NCBI RefSeq assembly: GCF_001543205.1
Contig: NZ_CP014162.1
Coordinates: 930,001-994,000 of the forward strand
DNA length: 64,000 bases
Origin: Aerococcus urinaeequi
Lineage (GTDB): Bacteria; Bacillota; Bacilli; Lactobacillales; Aerococcaceae
Direction of reading: 5' to 3'
The notes beneath the pieces were generated by a model. It made no database searches, had not been told where the DNA came from, and saw only the letters and a program-made list of their open reading frames with translations. Positions within the stretch are counted from its first letter, which is position 1. Each line of letters opens with the position of its first letter. Made by a program: the position numbers and the translations under genes. Below are positions 16,889 through 25,956 of the stretch, piece after piece.

Positions 16889-17461
16889 TTACCCCTTTTT
16901 CTCTTCAACTATTGGTAATAATAAACCATCAGCAATCTCTTGCGCTTTAGCATCGCCTTTTAGAATTCGAATAATGTCCAAGGCAAAATAAACTGCTGTG
17001 GCTGGTCCACGTGAGGTCAATACTTTATGGTTTTCATCGTAGTAGGTGATATCTTCGTGGAAGGTCTTGTAATGCACTTGGTCTTCAAAGCCTGGGTAGC
17101 ATGTCCCTTCCAAGTCTTTTGTGATGCCTGCTGCTTCAAGAACGATTGGTGAAGCACAAATACTCGAAACGTATTTATCATTCGCTACTTGTTTAGCAAT
17201 CAAGTCAGTTACTCTTTTATCCTTGGCCAATTTTTCTGCACCTGGGCGCCCACCTGGCGTAATGACCATGTCATAGCTGTCTGTATCCACATCATCTAAC
17301 AGTTTATCTGCCATAATCTCAATACCATGGTCACCGATTGTCGATAGGGTTTCGTTGATAGATACGATATCTATTGGGATTTCTGCTCGACGTAGGTAAT
17401 CAATAACTGTAATTGCTTCTACTTCTTCGTAACCTTCACCTAGTAAAATCATTGTTTTCAT
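16889..17461 (-). CDS. DJ-1/PfpI family protein
   Basis: 190 residues with the DJ-1 fold: EGYEEVEAI near the N-terminus holds the conserved Glu, and the nucleophile Cys is in SSICASPIVL at the elbow. The family includes deglycase/chaperone-like and ThiJ-like proteins. The substrate is not predictable here. First gene of a probable pair with yidD; no link in function is evident. Confidence 0.9.
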   Translation of the reverse strand: MKTMILLGEGYEEVEAITVIDYLRRAEIPIDIVSINETLSTIGDHGIEIMADKLLDDVDTDSYDMVITPGGRPGAEKLAKDKRVTDLIAKQVANDKYVSSICASPIVLEAAGITKDLEGTCYPGFEDQVHYKTFHEDITYYDENHKVLTSRGPATAVYFALDIIRILKGDAKAQEIADGLLLPIVEEKKG

Positions 17462-17596
17462 CTTAAACCCTCCAGTTTAAACTGTACGCTTTGTTGCCTC
17501 TATCTTACCTAAATTTTATGGATAAGAAAAGGATCGACACTTGGCCGACCCTCCTACACATGGTAATAGATACTAGGTATCCATGTATGTTAGTTA

Positions 17597-18058
17597 TTAT
17601 TGTACTCTTGAACCATCTGTAAATTCACCATTTTGGTGGGCACGACGGCGTTCTTCAGCGCGTTGACGTTCTTCTTCAGATTGTTGTTGTTGATAATCTG
17701 CACGTGTCATCACGTCGTTAACATTCATATTTACTTCAACAACTCTTAAACCAGTCATTTTTTCAACGTTTGCTTTCACTTTTTCGATTGTTTGGTTAAA
17801 GGCCGCAGGAATGTTTTTGCCGTATTCAGCAATTACTTCTAAGTCGATGGCTACTTCTTTACTACCAACTTCAGCATTAACACCTTTTGTTTTATCATCT
17901 TCAGAAGAGAAGAAGCTTTTCACGCCAGATGTGAAGTTACCTTTCAACTCTAAAATGCCGTCAACATCTTGAACTGAGTTATTCGCAATACGTTCTAACA
18001 CGCGAGGTTCAAAAGCTAAATTATTTTCGTGTTTTACTTGTTCATTTGTTTCAGCCAT
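17597..18058 (-). CDS. asp23: Asp23/Gls24 family envelope stress protein
   Basis: 153 residues. The Asp23 domain covers ~10-125 (LAFEPRVLERIANNSVQDVDGI, EVAIDLEVIAEYG, and VNMNVNDV at its end). A charged Gln/Glu/Arg-rich tail ends the protein. Asp23 proteins are abundant, lie under the membrane and are held there by AmaP. Last gene of the amaP-DUF2273-asp23 set, separated from DUF2273 by 106 bases containing small hairpins (for example GTTGG/CCAAC). AGGAGG precedes the ATG. Confidence 0.93.
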   Translation of the reverse strand: MAETNEQVKHENNLAFEPRVLERIANNSVQDVDGILELKGNFTSGVKSFFSSEDDKTKGVNAEVGSKEVAIDLEVIAEYGKNIPAAFNQTIEKVKANVEKMTGLRVVEVNMNVNDVMTRADYQQQQSEEERQRAEERRRAHQNGEFTDGSRVQ

Positions 18059-18164
18059 AATTTAATTCCTCCTAATATTTATGTTGGTCATCTAGCCAAC
18101 TTTAAATAACCTATAAGTTAATGATAACGTGAATATTTCTGATTATCAACCGATAACCCTTCGA

Positions 18165-18386
18165 CTATTTCATAAAGAACCGTAACCAGGCACGTAAGTC
18201 GACCTCACCATCAAAGTAAGCACCGACGATAAAGCCGACTGCTGCGATGATAAATACCAGTAACGCTGTCCCGAAATTAAAGACTACCCACAATAGTGCA
18301 AAGATAAAGGCTGATAATAAGCCGATAATTCGCCCTTTGTATTGGCGCCAAATCGCACGTTCTTCTCGTTTATTCCGTTCTGACAT
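18165..18386 (-). CDS. DUF2273 small membrane protein
   Basis: 73 residues with two membrane segments (IIGLLSAFIFALLWVVFNF and ALLVFIIAAVGFIVGAYF) after a basic N-terminus. DUF2273 proteins consistently sit between AmaP and Asp23 genes. The gene is 14 bases downstream of amaP, with a strong GGAGGG ribosome-binding site. The role is unknown; probably part of the Asp23 membrane assembly. Confidence 0.9.
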   Translation of the reverse strand: MSERNKREERAIWRQYKGRIIGLLSAFIFALLWVVFNFGTALLVFIIAAVGFIVGAYFDGEVDLRAWLRFFMK

Positions 18387-18400
18387 ATTATCCCTCCTCC

Positions 18401-18979
18401 TTATTGCACACGTGGTGCAGCTTTCTGTTTGGCTTGATTTTCAGCTACGACAACACTACGATCAATTTGGTTGACCTTCACATTAACATCCGCAACTGGA
18501 ATCCCCAATGAAACGGCCACAGTATCACGTACACGTTCTTGTACCCGACTAGCCAAGTCAATCACATTGGCTGCGCCATCCACTTGGAAAACAACTCTTA
18601 CTTTGGTATCTTCAGGACGTTTACCAAATCGCACTTTGGCTTCAGGGAATTTTACTCCTGACACACGTTGGCTAGCGCGGACTGCTGTATCTTCAACAGA
18701 ATGCTTGGTAAAACTTAATACACCGGCATCCGTTTTGACTTCTAAGTGGTCACGTTTCGCTGGTGCCACAACCGCCTGCAGGAAAACAACTAACACAACT
18801 AAGGCTACAAAGGCTAAACCAGCTAACATGGCCCATTGACCATAGGTATTGCCTAAGACAGTCTCTTTAACGAAAGGTGTTAGGTATTGAATTGGGTAAA
18901 ACAAGGCAATTGCAGCTAATAATGCAACCAAGCCCACTAGGGTTAATATAATTTGTAGAAATCTTCTAAAACCACCCAT
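18401..18979 (-). CDS. amaP: alkaline shock response membrane anchor protein AmaP
   Basis: 192 residues. Two N-terminal membrane helices (IILTLVGLVALLAAIALFY and WAMLAGLAFVALVVLVVFL) are followed by a cytosolic domain distantly like Asp23 (VKFPEAKVRFG, VNVKVNQI). AmaP anchors Asp23 to the membrane in Staphylococcus. First gene of the operon, with AGGAGGGG upstream and a good promoter at 19020-19048. Confidence 0.92.
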   Translation of the reverse strand: MGGFRRFLQIILTLVGLVALLAAIALFYPIQYLTPFVKETVLGNTYGQWAMLAGLAFVALVVLVVFLQAVVAPAKRDHLEVKTDAGVLSFTKHSVEDTAVRASQRVSGVKFPEAKVRFGKRPEDTKVRVVFQVDGAANVIDLASRVQERVRDTVAVSLGIPVADVNVKVNQIDRSVVVAENQAKQKAAPRVQ

Positions 18980-19019
18980 CGGATCCCCTCCTAATTTGTT
19001 TATACAATATAAATGATTA

Positions 19020-19048
19020 TCTATAGGTTACAATAAAAGTTATGACAA
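19020..19048 (-). promoter_or_regulatory. amaP operon promoter
   Basis: TTGTCA (19043-19048), 17-base spacer, TATAGA (19020-19025). It looks like a housekeeping sigma promoter; I see no SigB-type sequence here. Confidence 0.7.
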
Positions 19049-19166
19049 TTCAAACAATCCGCATGATAATTCGAAAACGAAACAAAAGATTTTCTAAGAC
19101 TTGCCAAACATGTTACACTATATAAAAATAAGTAGATAAATATTTAAACAAAGGAGTCAATCTATA

Positions 19167-19733
19167 ATGAAGACAGTCGTTATTAGCGGATCTAATGTCG
19201 GTACTAAATCACGTGTCGCCGCAGATGAATATATTAAACAAGCTCAAAACTACCGACCCGATGCGGATATTGAGCTTATCGACCTAGCTGAAAAGGATAT
19301 GGTCTTTTCAGATGGGCGTAACTATTTTGAATATCCCGGTGATACTGGAGAAGTTCTTAAAACAATTATGGCAGCTGACGTCTTAGTCTTCACCCTACCA
19401 ACTTTTCAAGCATCCTATCCTGCCACAGTAAAAAACTTATTCGACCTATTGCCTGTAAATGCCTTCCGTGACAAAGTAGTAGGCATCATCAATACCGCTG
19501 GTTCTCCGCGTCATTATTTAATGGTTGAAACCCAGTTAATGCCCATTTTAAATTATATGAAAGCAACAGTCGTAAACAAGTATGTATTCATTGAAGACCG
19601 CGATTTCAGTCGCAATGAAATCGTCAGCGATGACATTATTTTCCGAATCGAACGCCTAGTAGACGATGTCTTCACAATGGCAGATGTACAAGCTGAAATT
19701 CAAGCCAAAAAAGATGCTGCATATGGTTTTTAA
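19167..19733 (+). CDS. NADPH-dependent FMN reductase-like flavoprotein
   Basis: 188 residues of flavodoxin-like fold. The phosphate-binding loop is SGSNVGTKSR near the N-terminus, the flavin loop is LPTFQASYPATVKNLFDLL around residue 75, and NTAGSPRH holds the second flavin contact. The family reduces FMN, quinones or azo compounds with NAD(P)H; the substrate is not predictable. Monocistronic, divergent from amaP. Ribosome-binding site AAAGGAG. Confidence 0.85.
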   Translation: MKTVVISGSNVGTKSRVAADEYIKQAQNYRPDADIELIDLAEKDMVFSDGRNYFEYPGDTGEVLKTIMAADVLVFTLPTFQASYPATVKNLFDLLPVNAFRDKVVGIINTAGSPRHYLMVETQLMPILNYMKATVVNKYVFIEDRDFSRNEIVSDDIIFRIERLVDDVFTMADVQAEIQAKKDAAYGF

Positions 19734-19750
19734 CAACTTTCATCATAGAC

Positions 19751-19806
19751 AAAAAATAGCGTGCCTTTAGAAGCTTACTCAACTTCTCAAGACACGCTAT
19801 TTTACG
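19751..19806. terminator. bidirectional terminator between flavoprotein and GH4 genes
   Basis: AAAATAGCGTG pairs with CACGCTATTTT, extended inward by TAGAAG and CTTCT around a 9-base loop. Confidence 0.8.
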
Positions 19807-19852
19807 ACACATATTTGTTATTTTTAATCATCATTTTTCAAACGACAATCAC

Positions 19853-21247
19853 TTAATTTGATTGCATTAATTCGTCTACATAAGCCACAACATCTGGTTG
19901 GTTAGCTTCAATTTCTGCAATTTTATCAGCAAATTGTGGTAAGTGGGCTTTATGCGCATATAATAATTCGTCTAATACACGTTTTGCTGTTTGACCGGCT
20001 GGTACTAATGGGTTGATTGTAAAGGCATGTAAGGCAGCACCATAATCGCCATCGATTGCAGCACGGATAACCGTTTCTTCCATCCCTTTCATCAATTGCA
20101 ACATACCACGTGCTGCAGGCATAAATTCGCCCCAGTTGAACGGTACCGCACCATGACTAGTGATTTGGGCAGATACCTCTACAATAGCGTCATATGGTAA
20201 GTCTTGGATCGTACCATTATTTTCTGTTGATACAACCATTACTGTCCGTTTATCGTTATAAATAGAAGCAATTACCTCACAAGCAGCATCAGAATAGTAA
20301 GTTCCCCCACGTTGTGTTAATTCTTCAGGTTTATAGTCTAAGTTTGGATCTTTATATAACTCAAACAATTGTTGCTCAGTCTTCTTCACGACTTGTGCAC
20401 GCGTTTCACCTGCTTCAAACTCTTCAATTGAATGTTGTAACATCTCATCTTCAGAGTAATAGTAACGGTGGTAACCACAAGGTAACATGCCTAAATCTTG
20501 AATTTGTTCAATATGATAGTTGGCATCATGAATATTCTTCAAAGCTGATTCTGGGCCATCATCTGATTTTTTGTATAGTAAATCAATGACTTTAGCTGTT
20601 AATTCCTTGCCTTGACGGTCCCAAACTTTATGCCAGTGGAAGTGGTTAATACCAGCAAATTGGTAGAACAAGTCTTCCTGTTCAACATCCAACTGCCCGG
20701 CAATATCCATACAGTGGGTAATCGGCACATTACATAAACCAATTGTCCGCTTCCAACCGAATTGTTTAATCGCTGCTTCAGTGACCATCCCCGCTGGATT
20801 GGTAAAGTTAATCAACCAAGCATCCGGACATTGTACTTTCATATCTTCAATAATTTGACCGATAATCGGAATGGTTCTAAAGGCCTTCAACATCCCACCA
20901 GCACCATTAGTTTCTTGACCTAAAATCCCGTGAGATAAAGGAATACGTTCATCCTTCACCCGTGCATCCAGCAAGCCCACACGAAATTGCGTTGTGACGA
21001 AGTCCGCATCTTTCAAGGCATTGAACCGGTCTAAAGTTAAGGTAACCTTCCAGTCTAAACCAGCAGCCTTTACCATTCGCTTAGCCATTTCCCCAACAAT
21101 ATTTAATTTTTCCTGCCCTGCCTCAATATCCACTAAGACAATCTCATCAATTGGCATCTCATCTTTACGTTTAATGTAACCCTCAATTAACTCCGGTGTA
21201 TACGAAGAACCGCCACCGATTGTGACAATTTTTAACCCTTTAGCCAT
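19853..21247 (-). CDS. 6-phospho-beta-glucosidase, glycoside hydrolase family 4
   Basis: 464 residues. GH4 enzymes use NAD+ and a divalent metal to cleave 6-phospho-glucosides by a redox mechanism. Visible are the Rossmann motif GGGSSYTPELIEG at residues ~11-23, NFTNPAGM, the metal-binding Cys in GLCNVPITH and the His in AGINHFHWH. The sequence type fits LicH/CelF (6-phospho-beta-glucosidase) rather than alpha-glucosidases. No PTS gene lies beside it, so the phosphorylated sugar must be supplied from elsewhere. Divergent from an RpiR regulator that probably controls it. Confidence 0.92.
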   Translation of the reverse strand: MAKGLKIVTIGGGSSYTPELIEGYIKRKDEMPIDEIVLVDIEAGQEKLNIVGEMAKRMVKAAGLDWKVTLTLDRFNALKDADFVTTQFRVGLLDARVKDERIPLSHGILGQETNGAGGMLKAFRTIPIIGQIIEDMKVQCPDAWLINFTNPAGMVTEAAIKQFGWKRTIGLCNVPITHCMDIAGQLDVEQEDLFYQFAGINHFHWHKVWDRQGKELTAKVIDLLYKKSDDGPESALKNIHDANYHIEQIQDLGMLPCGYHRYYYSEDEMLQHSIEEFEAGETRAQVVKKTEQQLFELYKDPNLDYKPEELTQRGGTYYSDAACEVIASIYNDKRTVMVVSTENNGTIQDLPYDAIVEVSAQITSHGAVPFNWGEFMPAARGMLQLMKGMEETVIRAAIDGDYGAALHAFTINPLVPAGQTAKRVLDELLYAHKAHLPQFADKIAEIEANQPDVVAYVDELMQSN

Positions 21248-21266
21248 CCTGTGTAACCTCCTATAA

Positions 21267-21308
21267 TATGATTACCCTTATCATATTTGAAATTGTAACC
21301 CTTTACAA
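21267..21308 (-). promoter_or_regulatory. GH4 promoter with two operator-like palindromes
   Basis: TTGTAA (21303-21308), 17-base spacer, TATGAT (21280-21285). Palindrome 1 (21267-21285, TATGAT...ATCATA) covers the -10. Palindrome 2 (21293-21308, TTGTAACCCTTTACAA) covers the -35 and also resembles a cre site with its central CG altered. Confidence 0.6.
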
Positions 21309-21365
21309 CATGAACAAGTCAAATAGTAAGGCCAAACACAAAGTAAGCCCATCTAATTGAAATTC

Positions 21366-21384
21366 TTGTGTCACCCTTACACAA
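21366..21384. promoter_or_regulatory. operator-like palindrome upstream of the RpiR gene
   Basis: TTGTGTCACCCTTACACAA has 6-base arms and shares the ACCCTT core with the two palindromes at the GH4 promoter, which points to one regulator binding all three. Confidence 0.5.
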
Positions 21385-21418
21385 AATATGCTATTATTTG
21401 TAAAAAGGGGGCACCGCC

Positions 21419-22294
21419 ATGTTGCTGATTGAACAAATGAAATCCACACATTTTTCCCACGCTGAACAATCCTTAGTGCAGTACATGATTGAACATCCTG
21501 AAAAACTTGACCAATTAACGACGACACATTTTGCAGAAATTACCCATACTAATCCAACTAGCCTCATCCGCGTTGCCAAGAAACTAGGTTTTAAAGGTTG
21601 GACCGATTTAAGATCGGCCTACCTTGACGAATGGGTATATTTAAATAGCCACTACAACGCCGTTGACGCCAATCGTCCTTTTAAAAAAAATGATTCCCTA
21701 GCAACCATTGCCAATAAAATGGCTAACTTAGAACAAAATACCATCCAAGACACTCTATCTTTATTGGATTACCAAGAGATTCAAAAGGCACAAGATATTC
21801 TATTGAAGGCTAAGAATATTAAAATATTTGGTAGTCACACAAATGCCATGATTTCTCAGGAATTTGTAACGAAGATGCGTCGGATTAACCGCGACGTGAC
21901 TATCGCCTCTTCCTTTCATTATGTAGATTATGAAGCTTATCATTCAGACCAAGACTCCTGTGCTATTATCATTTCCTATTCAGGGGAAAATGCTAGTTTG
22001 ATTAAAAATATGGAGATTCTTAAACATAAAAAGGTCCCTATCATCAGTCTGACTAGTATTGGTGACAACAAAATTTCCCAAATGAGCGATTGTCGCTTAC
22101 ACATTACTACACGGGAAAAACTCTATTCAAAAATTGGTAATTTTACCTCAAATACTTCTATTATTTATCTGCTTAATCTGCTTTATGCCATCGTCTTTGC
22201 GAACGACTACGATGAAAACCTAGACCATATTATTACAGTAGGTAAGCACTTTGACCAAAGAACCACAAGTGTTGATATTATGCGTGAAAATTAA
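21419..22294 (+). CDS. MurR/RpiR family transcriptional regulator
   Basis: 291 residues. An N-terminal HTH_6 domain covers ~1-75 (LVQYMIEHPEKLDQLTT, then NPTSLIRVAKKLGFKGWTDLR). A SIS sugar-phosphate-binding domain covers ~105-240 (IKIFGSHTNAMISQEF and IIISYSGENASL). The likely ligand is a phosphorylated sugar, given the divergent GH4 gene. GGGGG lies 7 bases before the ATG. Three ACCCTT-centred palindromes in the shared intergenic region are candidate binding sites. Confidence 0.92.
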   Translation: MLLIEQMKSTHFSHAEQSLVQYMIEHPEKLDQLTTTHFAEITHTNPTSLIRVAKKLGFKGWTDLRSAYLDEWVYLNSHYNAVDANRPFKKNDSLATIANKMANLEQNTIQDTLSLLDYQEIQKAQDILLKAKNIKIFGSHTNAMISQEFVTKMRRINRDVTIASSFHYVDYEAYHSDQDSCAIIISYSGENASLIKNMEILKHKKVPIISLTSIGDNKISQMSDCRLHITTREKLYSKIGNFTSNTSIIYLLNLLYAIVFANDYDENLDHIITVGKHFDQRTTSVDIMREN

Positions 22295-22371
22295 GCGAAA
22301 GCTTAGAATAAAAATATTTAGATACACGATTTAATAGGATAAATTCTCAACAATATCATATTTCTCCAAAC

Positions 22372-22404
22372 TAAAAGAGCCGCCCTTTTATGGACGACTC
22401 TTTT
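22372..22404. terminator. bidirectional terminator between rpiR-type gene and tcyP
   Basis: AAAAGAG...CTCTTTT stem with inner GC pairs (CG/CG, CC/GG) and T run in both directions. Confidence 0.75.
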
Positions 22405-22408
22405 CTTA

Positions 22409-23788
22409 TTAATTAACTTCAATTTGTGCTTCTGGGTTATTGAAAACTTCTTCGTTTAGAGTACCTAAACGTTTTGAGGTTACAACACCTGCTAGGATTG
22501 AATCGTTAACGTTTAAGGCTGTACGGCCCATGTCAACAATTGGTTCAATTGAAACCATTAAACCAATGATTTCTACTGGTAAGCCTAGGGTTCCGAATAC
22601 GATTAGTGATGCGAAGGTTGCACCACCACCCACACCGGCCACACCGAATGATGAAATAACGATAGTTCCAATAATGGTTAACCAAACCATTGGGTCAGAT
22701 AGGTCCATACCCACTGTTGGGGCTACGATGGCTACTAACATGGTTGGGTAGATACCAGCACAACCGTTTTGACCGATGGATAAACCAAAGGTACCGGCAA
22801 AGTTAGCTGTTGCATCTTCTACACCTAAAGCATCTGTTTGTGTCTGGATGTTCATTGGTAATGCCCCACCACTTGAACGTGATGTAAAGGCAAAGCCTAA
22901 TACAGAAGATGCTTTCTTGAAGTAGTTGATTGGGTTGACTTTGAAACCAACTAAGATCAAGGCATGAATTGCGAACATAATAATAATGGCTACGTAAGCT
23001 GCGATAACGAATGTGGCCATATTCAATAGGGCTTGGAAGCTTGATGATGCCATGGCTTTAACCATTAAGGCAAAGATACCATAAGGCGCCATTCTCAAGA
23101 CTAATGTCACGATACGTGAAACGATGGCGTCTAACATATCGATCATTTTCTTAAAGTATGAAGCTTCTTCTGGGTGTTTTCTTGCGACACCTAGATAAGC
23201 GACACCAACGAATGCTGAAAAGATCACTACTGCGATGTTACTTGATTGACGTAAGCCCGCTAAGTCTTCAAAGATATTTGTTGGGATAAATGACAGGATT
23301 TGTTGCGGTAGGGTTGTATCAGCGATTTCAGCTTGGCGCTCTTGGATATAAGCGATTCGTGCTGTTTCGGCTGCCCCTTGGGTAAATTCTGCACCGTCTA
23401 AGTTGAATAGTAAGGCAATGGATAAGCCAATAACGGATGCAACGGCTACTGTGATAATTAATACAGCTAGGACGTTGAAACCTATTTTGCCAAGGTTCTT
23501 CTCACCTTCTACTCGGGTAAAGGCGCGGACTAGTGAAACGAAGATTAATGGTACAACAAGCATTTGCAAGAAGGATACGTATCCGTTCCCGATGATGTTG
23601 ACCCAATCTAAAATTGTTGTGGTTGTACTTGAGTCGGAACCAAATAGTAATTGAATAATAATACCAAAAACAATCCCAATACCTAATCCGATAAAGACAC
23701 GGTTTGAATATTTCACGTGTTTCCCTGCTAAACGGTTTAGGAATAACAATACAAGTACAAAAATAGCTAATGTAATGATAACTGCCAT
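22409..23788 (-). CDS. tcyP: L-cystine uptake symporter TcyP
   Basis: 459 residues of the dicarboxylate/amino acid:cation symporter family. The start at 23788 follows CAGGAGGAAG. About eight membrane helices are visible. The substrate-binding signature region is present (SRSSGGALPMNIQT, then GLSIGQNGCAGIYP, and SSFGVAGVGGGATF in the second hairpin). Sequence type matches TcyP of Bacillus rather than glutamate transporters. It follows a LysR gene by 40 bases and metI lies upstream, so this is a sulfur amino-acid cluster. Confidence 0.92.
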   Translation of the reverse strand: MAVIITLAIFVLVLLFLNRLAGKHVKYSNRVFIGLGIGIVFGIIIQLLFGSDSSTTTTILDWVNIIGNGYVSFLQMLVVPLIFVSLVRAFTRVEGEKNLGKIGFNVLAVLIITVAVASVIGLSIALLFNLDGAEFTQGAAETARIAYIQERQAEIADTTLPQQILSFIPTNIFEDLAGLRQSSNIAVVIFSAFVGVAYLGVARKHPEEASYFKKMIDMLDAIVSRIVTLVLRMAPYGIFALMVKAMASSSFQALLNMATFVIAAYVAIIIMFAIHALILVGFKVNPINYFKKASSVLGFAFTSRSSGGALPMNIQTQTDALGVEDATANFAGTFGLSIGQNGCAGIYPTMLVAIVAPTVGMDLSDPMVWLTIIGTIVISSFGVAGVGGGATFASLIVFGTLGLPVEIIGLMVSIEPIVDMGRTALNVNDSILAGVVTSKRLGTLNEEVFNNPEAQIEVN

Positions 23789-23828
23789 CTTGTCTTCCTC
23801 CTGAATATTGATATAAATGTGGTGCTGA

Positions 23829-24752
23829 TTAAGAATCAGCAGATCCAATTACATCATTCAACTGGTCGTTCAAAATGCCAATGAATCGTTCGGCTTCGCT
23901 AGATAGTTTACGGTATTTGTTTTGAATGTAAATAATATGGTTGTCTTCAACATCTGTAACAGGGACGGTGGTCATCATATCACGGAATGGTGAAGTCAAT
24001 ATACCTGTACCCACTAGGATAGCGTCGGTTTTCACTAAGACATTAATTGAAGTCGCCCGGTCGCTGACGTAAATGGTTGATTGTGTAGAGCCTTCTCCCA
24101 AGTCCAATGCTTCCTCAGTTAATTGAGCTGAGGAACCTTGTGTCTGTTCGAATGTAACAGATGGATAGGCCAGCAAATCTGCTTGGGTTAGGCTTTCTCT
24201 ATCTGCTAAGGGATGTTGTTTACCGACGAAAACATGGGGTTGAAAGGCCCCGATTTCTGTATAGCTCAACTCGTTATGGTTTAGGTACTGCTTAATGACC
24301 TTTTGGTTGTAAGCATTCATGTATAAAATCCCGATTTCAGAATAGGCATTTTTGACATTTTCCATTACATCAGTTGTTGAGGTTTCTAATAAACGATAAT
24401 GGTGGGCGCGATCTTCATCATTTGCAACCAATACCGCAAAAGCTTCTGACACAAAGTCATAATGCTGACTAGATACTGAAAACAATTTTTTTCGGTCGGC
24501 ATCTAAGTAACGATTCTCCATAACGGATACCTGCGACAAGACGTCACGGGCGTACGATAAGAATTCGCTACCTTCTTCAGTAATGAAGATACCGCGTTTT
24601 GTGCGCTCGAAGATTTGTAAGTCATACATTTCTTCCAACTCACGAATGGCCGTTGATAAAGAAGATTGCGCCATGAACAGCCGTCTAGCTGCCTCACGGA
24701 ATGATCCGCTATCAGCGACGACAACAGCATATTTTAGTTTTTGAAAGTTCAT
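23829..24752 (-). CDS. LysR-family transcriptional regulator
   Basis: 307 residues. The start at 24752 matches the usual LysR beginning (MNFQKLKYAVVVADSGSFREAA) with GGAGAG upstream. The HTH covers ~1-60 (MAQSSLSTAIRELE) and a periplasmic-binding-protein-like effector domain covers ~90-295. Location between metI and tcyP suggests a CmbR/CysL-like role in sulfur metabolism, with O-acetylserine or a related effector. That role is inference from neighbours. Confidence 0.87.
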   Translation of the reverse strand: MNFQKLKYAVVVADSGSFREAARRLFMAQSSLSTAIRELEEMYDLQIFERTKRGIFITEEGSEFLSYARDVLSQVSVMENRYLDADRKKLFSVSSQHYDFVSEAFAVLVANDEDRAHHYRLLETSTTDVMENVKNAYSEIGILYMNAYNQKVIKQYLNHNELSYTEIGAFQPHVFVGKQHPLADRESLTQADLLAYPSVTFEQTQGSSAQLTEEALDLGEGSTQSTIYVSDRATSINVLVKTDAILVGTGILTSPFRDMMTTVPVTDVEDNHIIYIQNKYRKLSSEAERFIGILNDQLNDVIGSADS

Positions 24753-24855
24753 GGCTCTCTCCATCCTTCCCTTGTGAACTCTTACACTCACAATTTTCTA
24801 TATTACACTAATCACATTCGTTTTTCACTATTACTGCTCACAGATGATCACTTTT

Positions 24856-25956
24856 TTAAACGTTAAAAGCTTGGTTGATATCTGCCACTAAATCATCACT
24901 ATTTTCAATCCCTGTTGATATCCGTAAAACCTTGTCAGTTAGGCCGTATTGTGCCCGTAATTCAGTTGGGATATCCGCATGCGTTTGTGTTTCTGGGTAA
25001 GTAATTAAACTTTCTACCCCACCTAAACTCTCTGCAAAAGTAAAAATCTTCAAGCTGTTCAATGCATCGCGAATAATTCCAGCGTCTTTCACTGCGAATG
25101 ATACCATACCCCCGCGTCCTGAGTAATACACTTTCTCAATTGCTGGGTGGTTTTCTAAAGCTTCTACTAAGGATTTGGCGTTCTTTTCATGTTGTTGCAA
25201 GCGAACTGCCAAGGTTTTTAGTCCACGCATGATCAACCAACAGGCAAAAGGATCTAAAGTTGCCCCTGTTGTATTCAATTGGAAGGCTAATTTTTCATTG
25301 ATATCTTGATCCTTGCTGGCTACTAAACCACCTAAGACATCATTGTGACCACCAATATATTTCGTTGCTGAATGGATGACAACATCCGCCCCTTCTTCAA
25401 GTGGGCGTTGGATGAGTGGTGTGTAGAAAGTATTGTCTACAACAACTACAGCGCCAACTGCATGGGCACGTTTAGAAATTTCCGCAATATCAAATTCCAC
25501 CATCATTGGATTAGTTGGTGTTTCGATGAAGACTAATTTCGGTCCTTTTTCAATTTCAGCGTACACTTCATCTTCTGTTAAACAGTAAGTGAAGTTGTAG
25601 AAGCCCTTTTCCTCCATGTGATGGAAGTAACGGTATGAGCCACCATATAAATCTTGTAGGGTAACGACTGTATCACCATGTGATAATAAGCCTTCAATAA
25701 CTAATTGAATAGCTGCCATACCTGATGACGTAGCAAACCCTTGTTCACCATTCTCCAAAACTGCAATTGCTTCTTGCAAGACGTCACGAGTTGGGTTGGC
25801 CGTACGCGTATAGTCGTAACCAGTGGATTCACCTAGGCCTGGGTGTTTATAGGCTGTTGAGAAATATAGTGGCGTGTTAATCGCACCATAAGCCTTGTCA
25901 CTACGGTTACCAATTTGTGCAAGCAAAGTTTCAATATGTCGTTCTGTCATCGTCAT
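24856..25956 (-). CDS. metI: PLP-dependent cystathionine gamma-synthase / O-acetylhomoserine thiolyase
   Basis: 366 residues from the ATG at 25956 (GAAGG, 6-base spacing). A Cys/Met metabolism PLP enzyme: YDYTRTANPTRDVL near residue 40, SSGMAAIQ, ETPTNPMM, the PLP-binding Lys in HSATKYIGGHND and the C-terminal GGVESLITYP. The start LLAQIGNRSD and the short loop YYSGRGGMVSF match Bacillus MetI rather than MetC/MccB, which carry a longer loop. It links an activated homoserine to cysteine or sulfide. A palindrome TGTTCG-N7-CGAACA (26055-26073) lies upstream. Confidence 0.85.
   Translation of the reverse strand: MTMTERHIETLLAQIGNRSDKAYGAINTPLYFSTAYKHPGLGESTGYDYTRTANPTRDVLQEAIAVLENGEQGFATSSGMAAIQLVIEGLLSHGDTVVTLQDLYGGSYRYFHHMEEKGFYNFTYCLTEDEVYAEIEKGPKLVFIETPTNPMMVEFDIAEISKRAHAVGAVVVVDNTFYTPLIQRPLEEGADVVIHSATKYIGGHNDVLGGLVASKDQDINEKLAFQLNTTGATLDPFACWLIMRGLKTLAVRLQQHEKNAKSLVEALENHPAIEKVYYSGRGGMVSFAVKDAGIIRDALNSLKIFTFAESLGGVESLITYPETQTHADIPTELRAQYGLTDKVLRISTGIENSDDLVADINQAFNV

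Noticed and set aside
17557-17585. Imperfect palindrome ACATGG...CCATGT after asp23 as a terminator
   Set aside because: It has no T run and many mismatches.
23708-23724. TTTCACGTG, a half of a parS-like site inside tcyP
   Set aside because: The right half reads TTTCC rather than AAACA, so it lacks the palindrome needed for ParB. No full parS was found by eye in the window.
25080-25130. Apparent internal deletion in the cystathionine synthase (missing the PGLxSHPxHxLA loop)
   Set aside because: The short loop is normal for the MetI subgroup, for example in Bacillus, so it is a subfamily trait.
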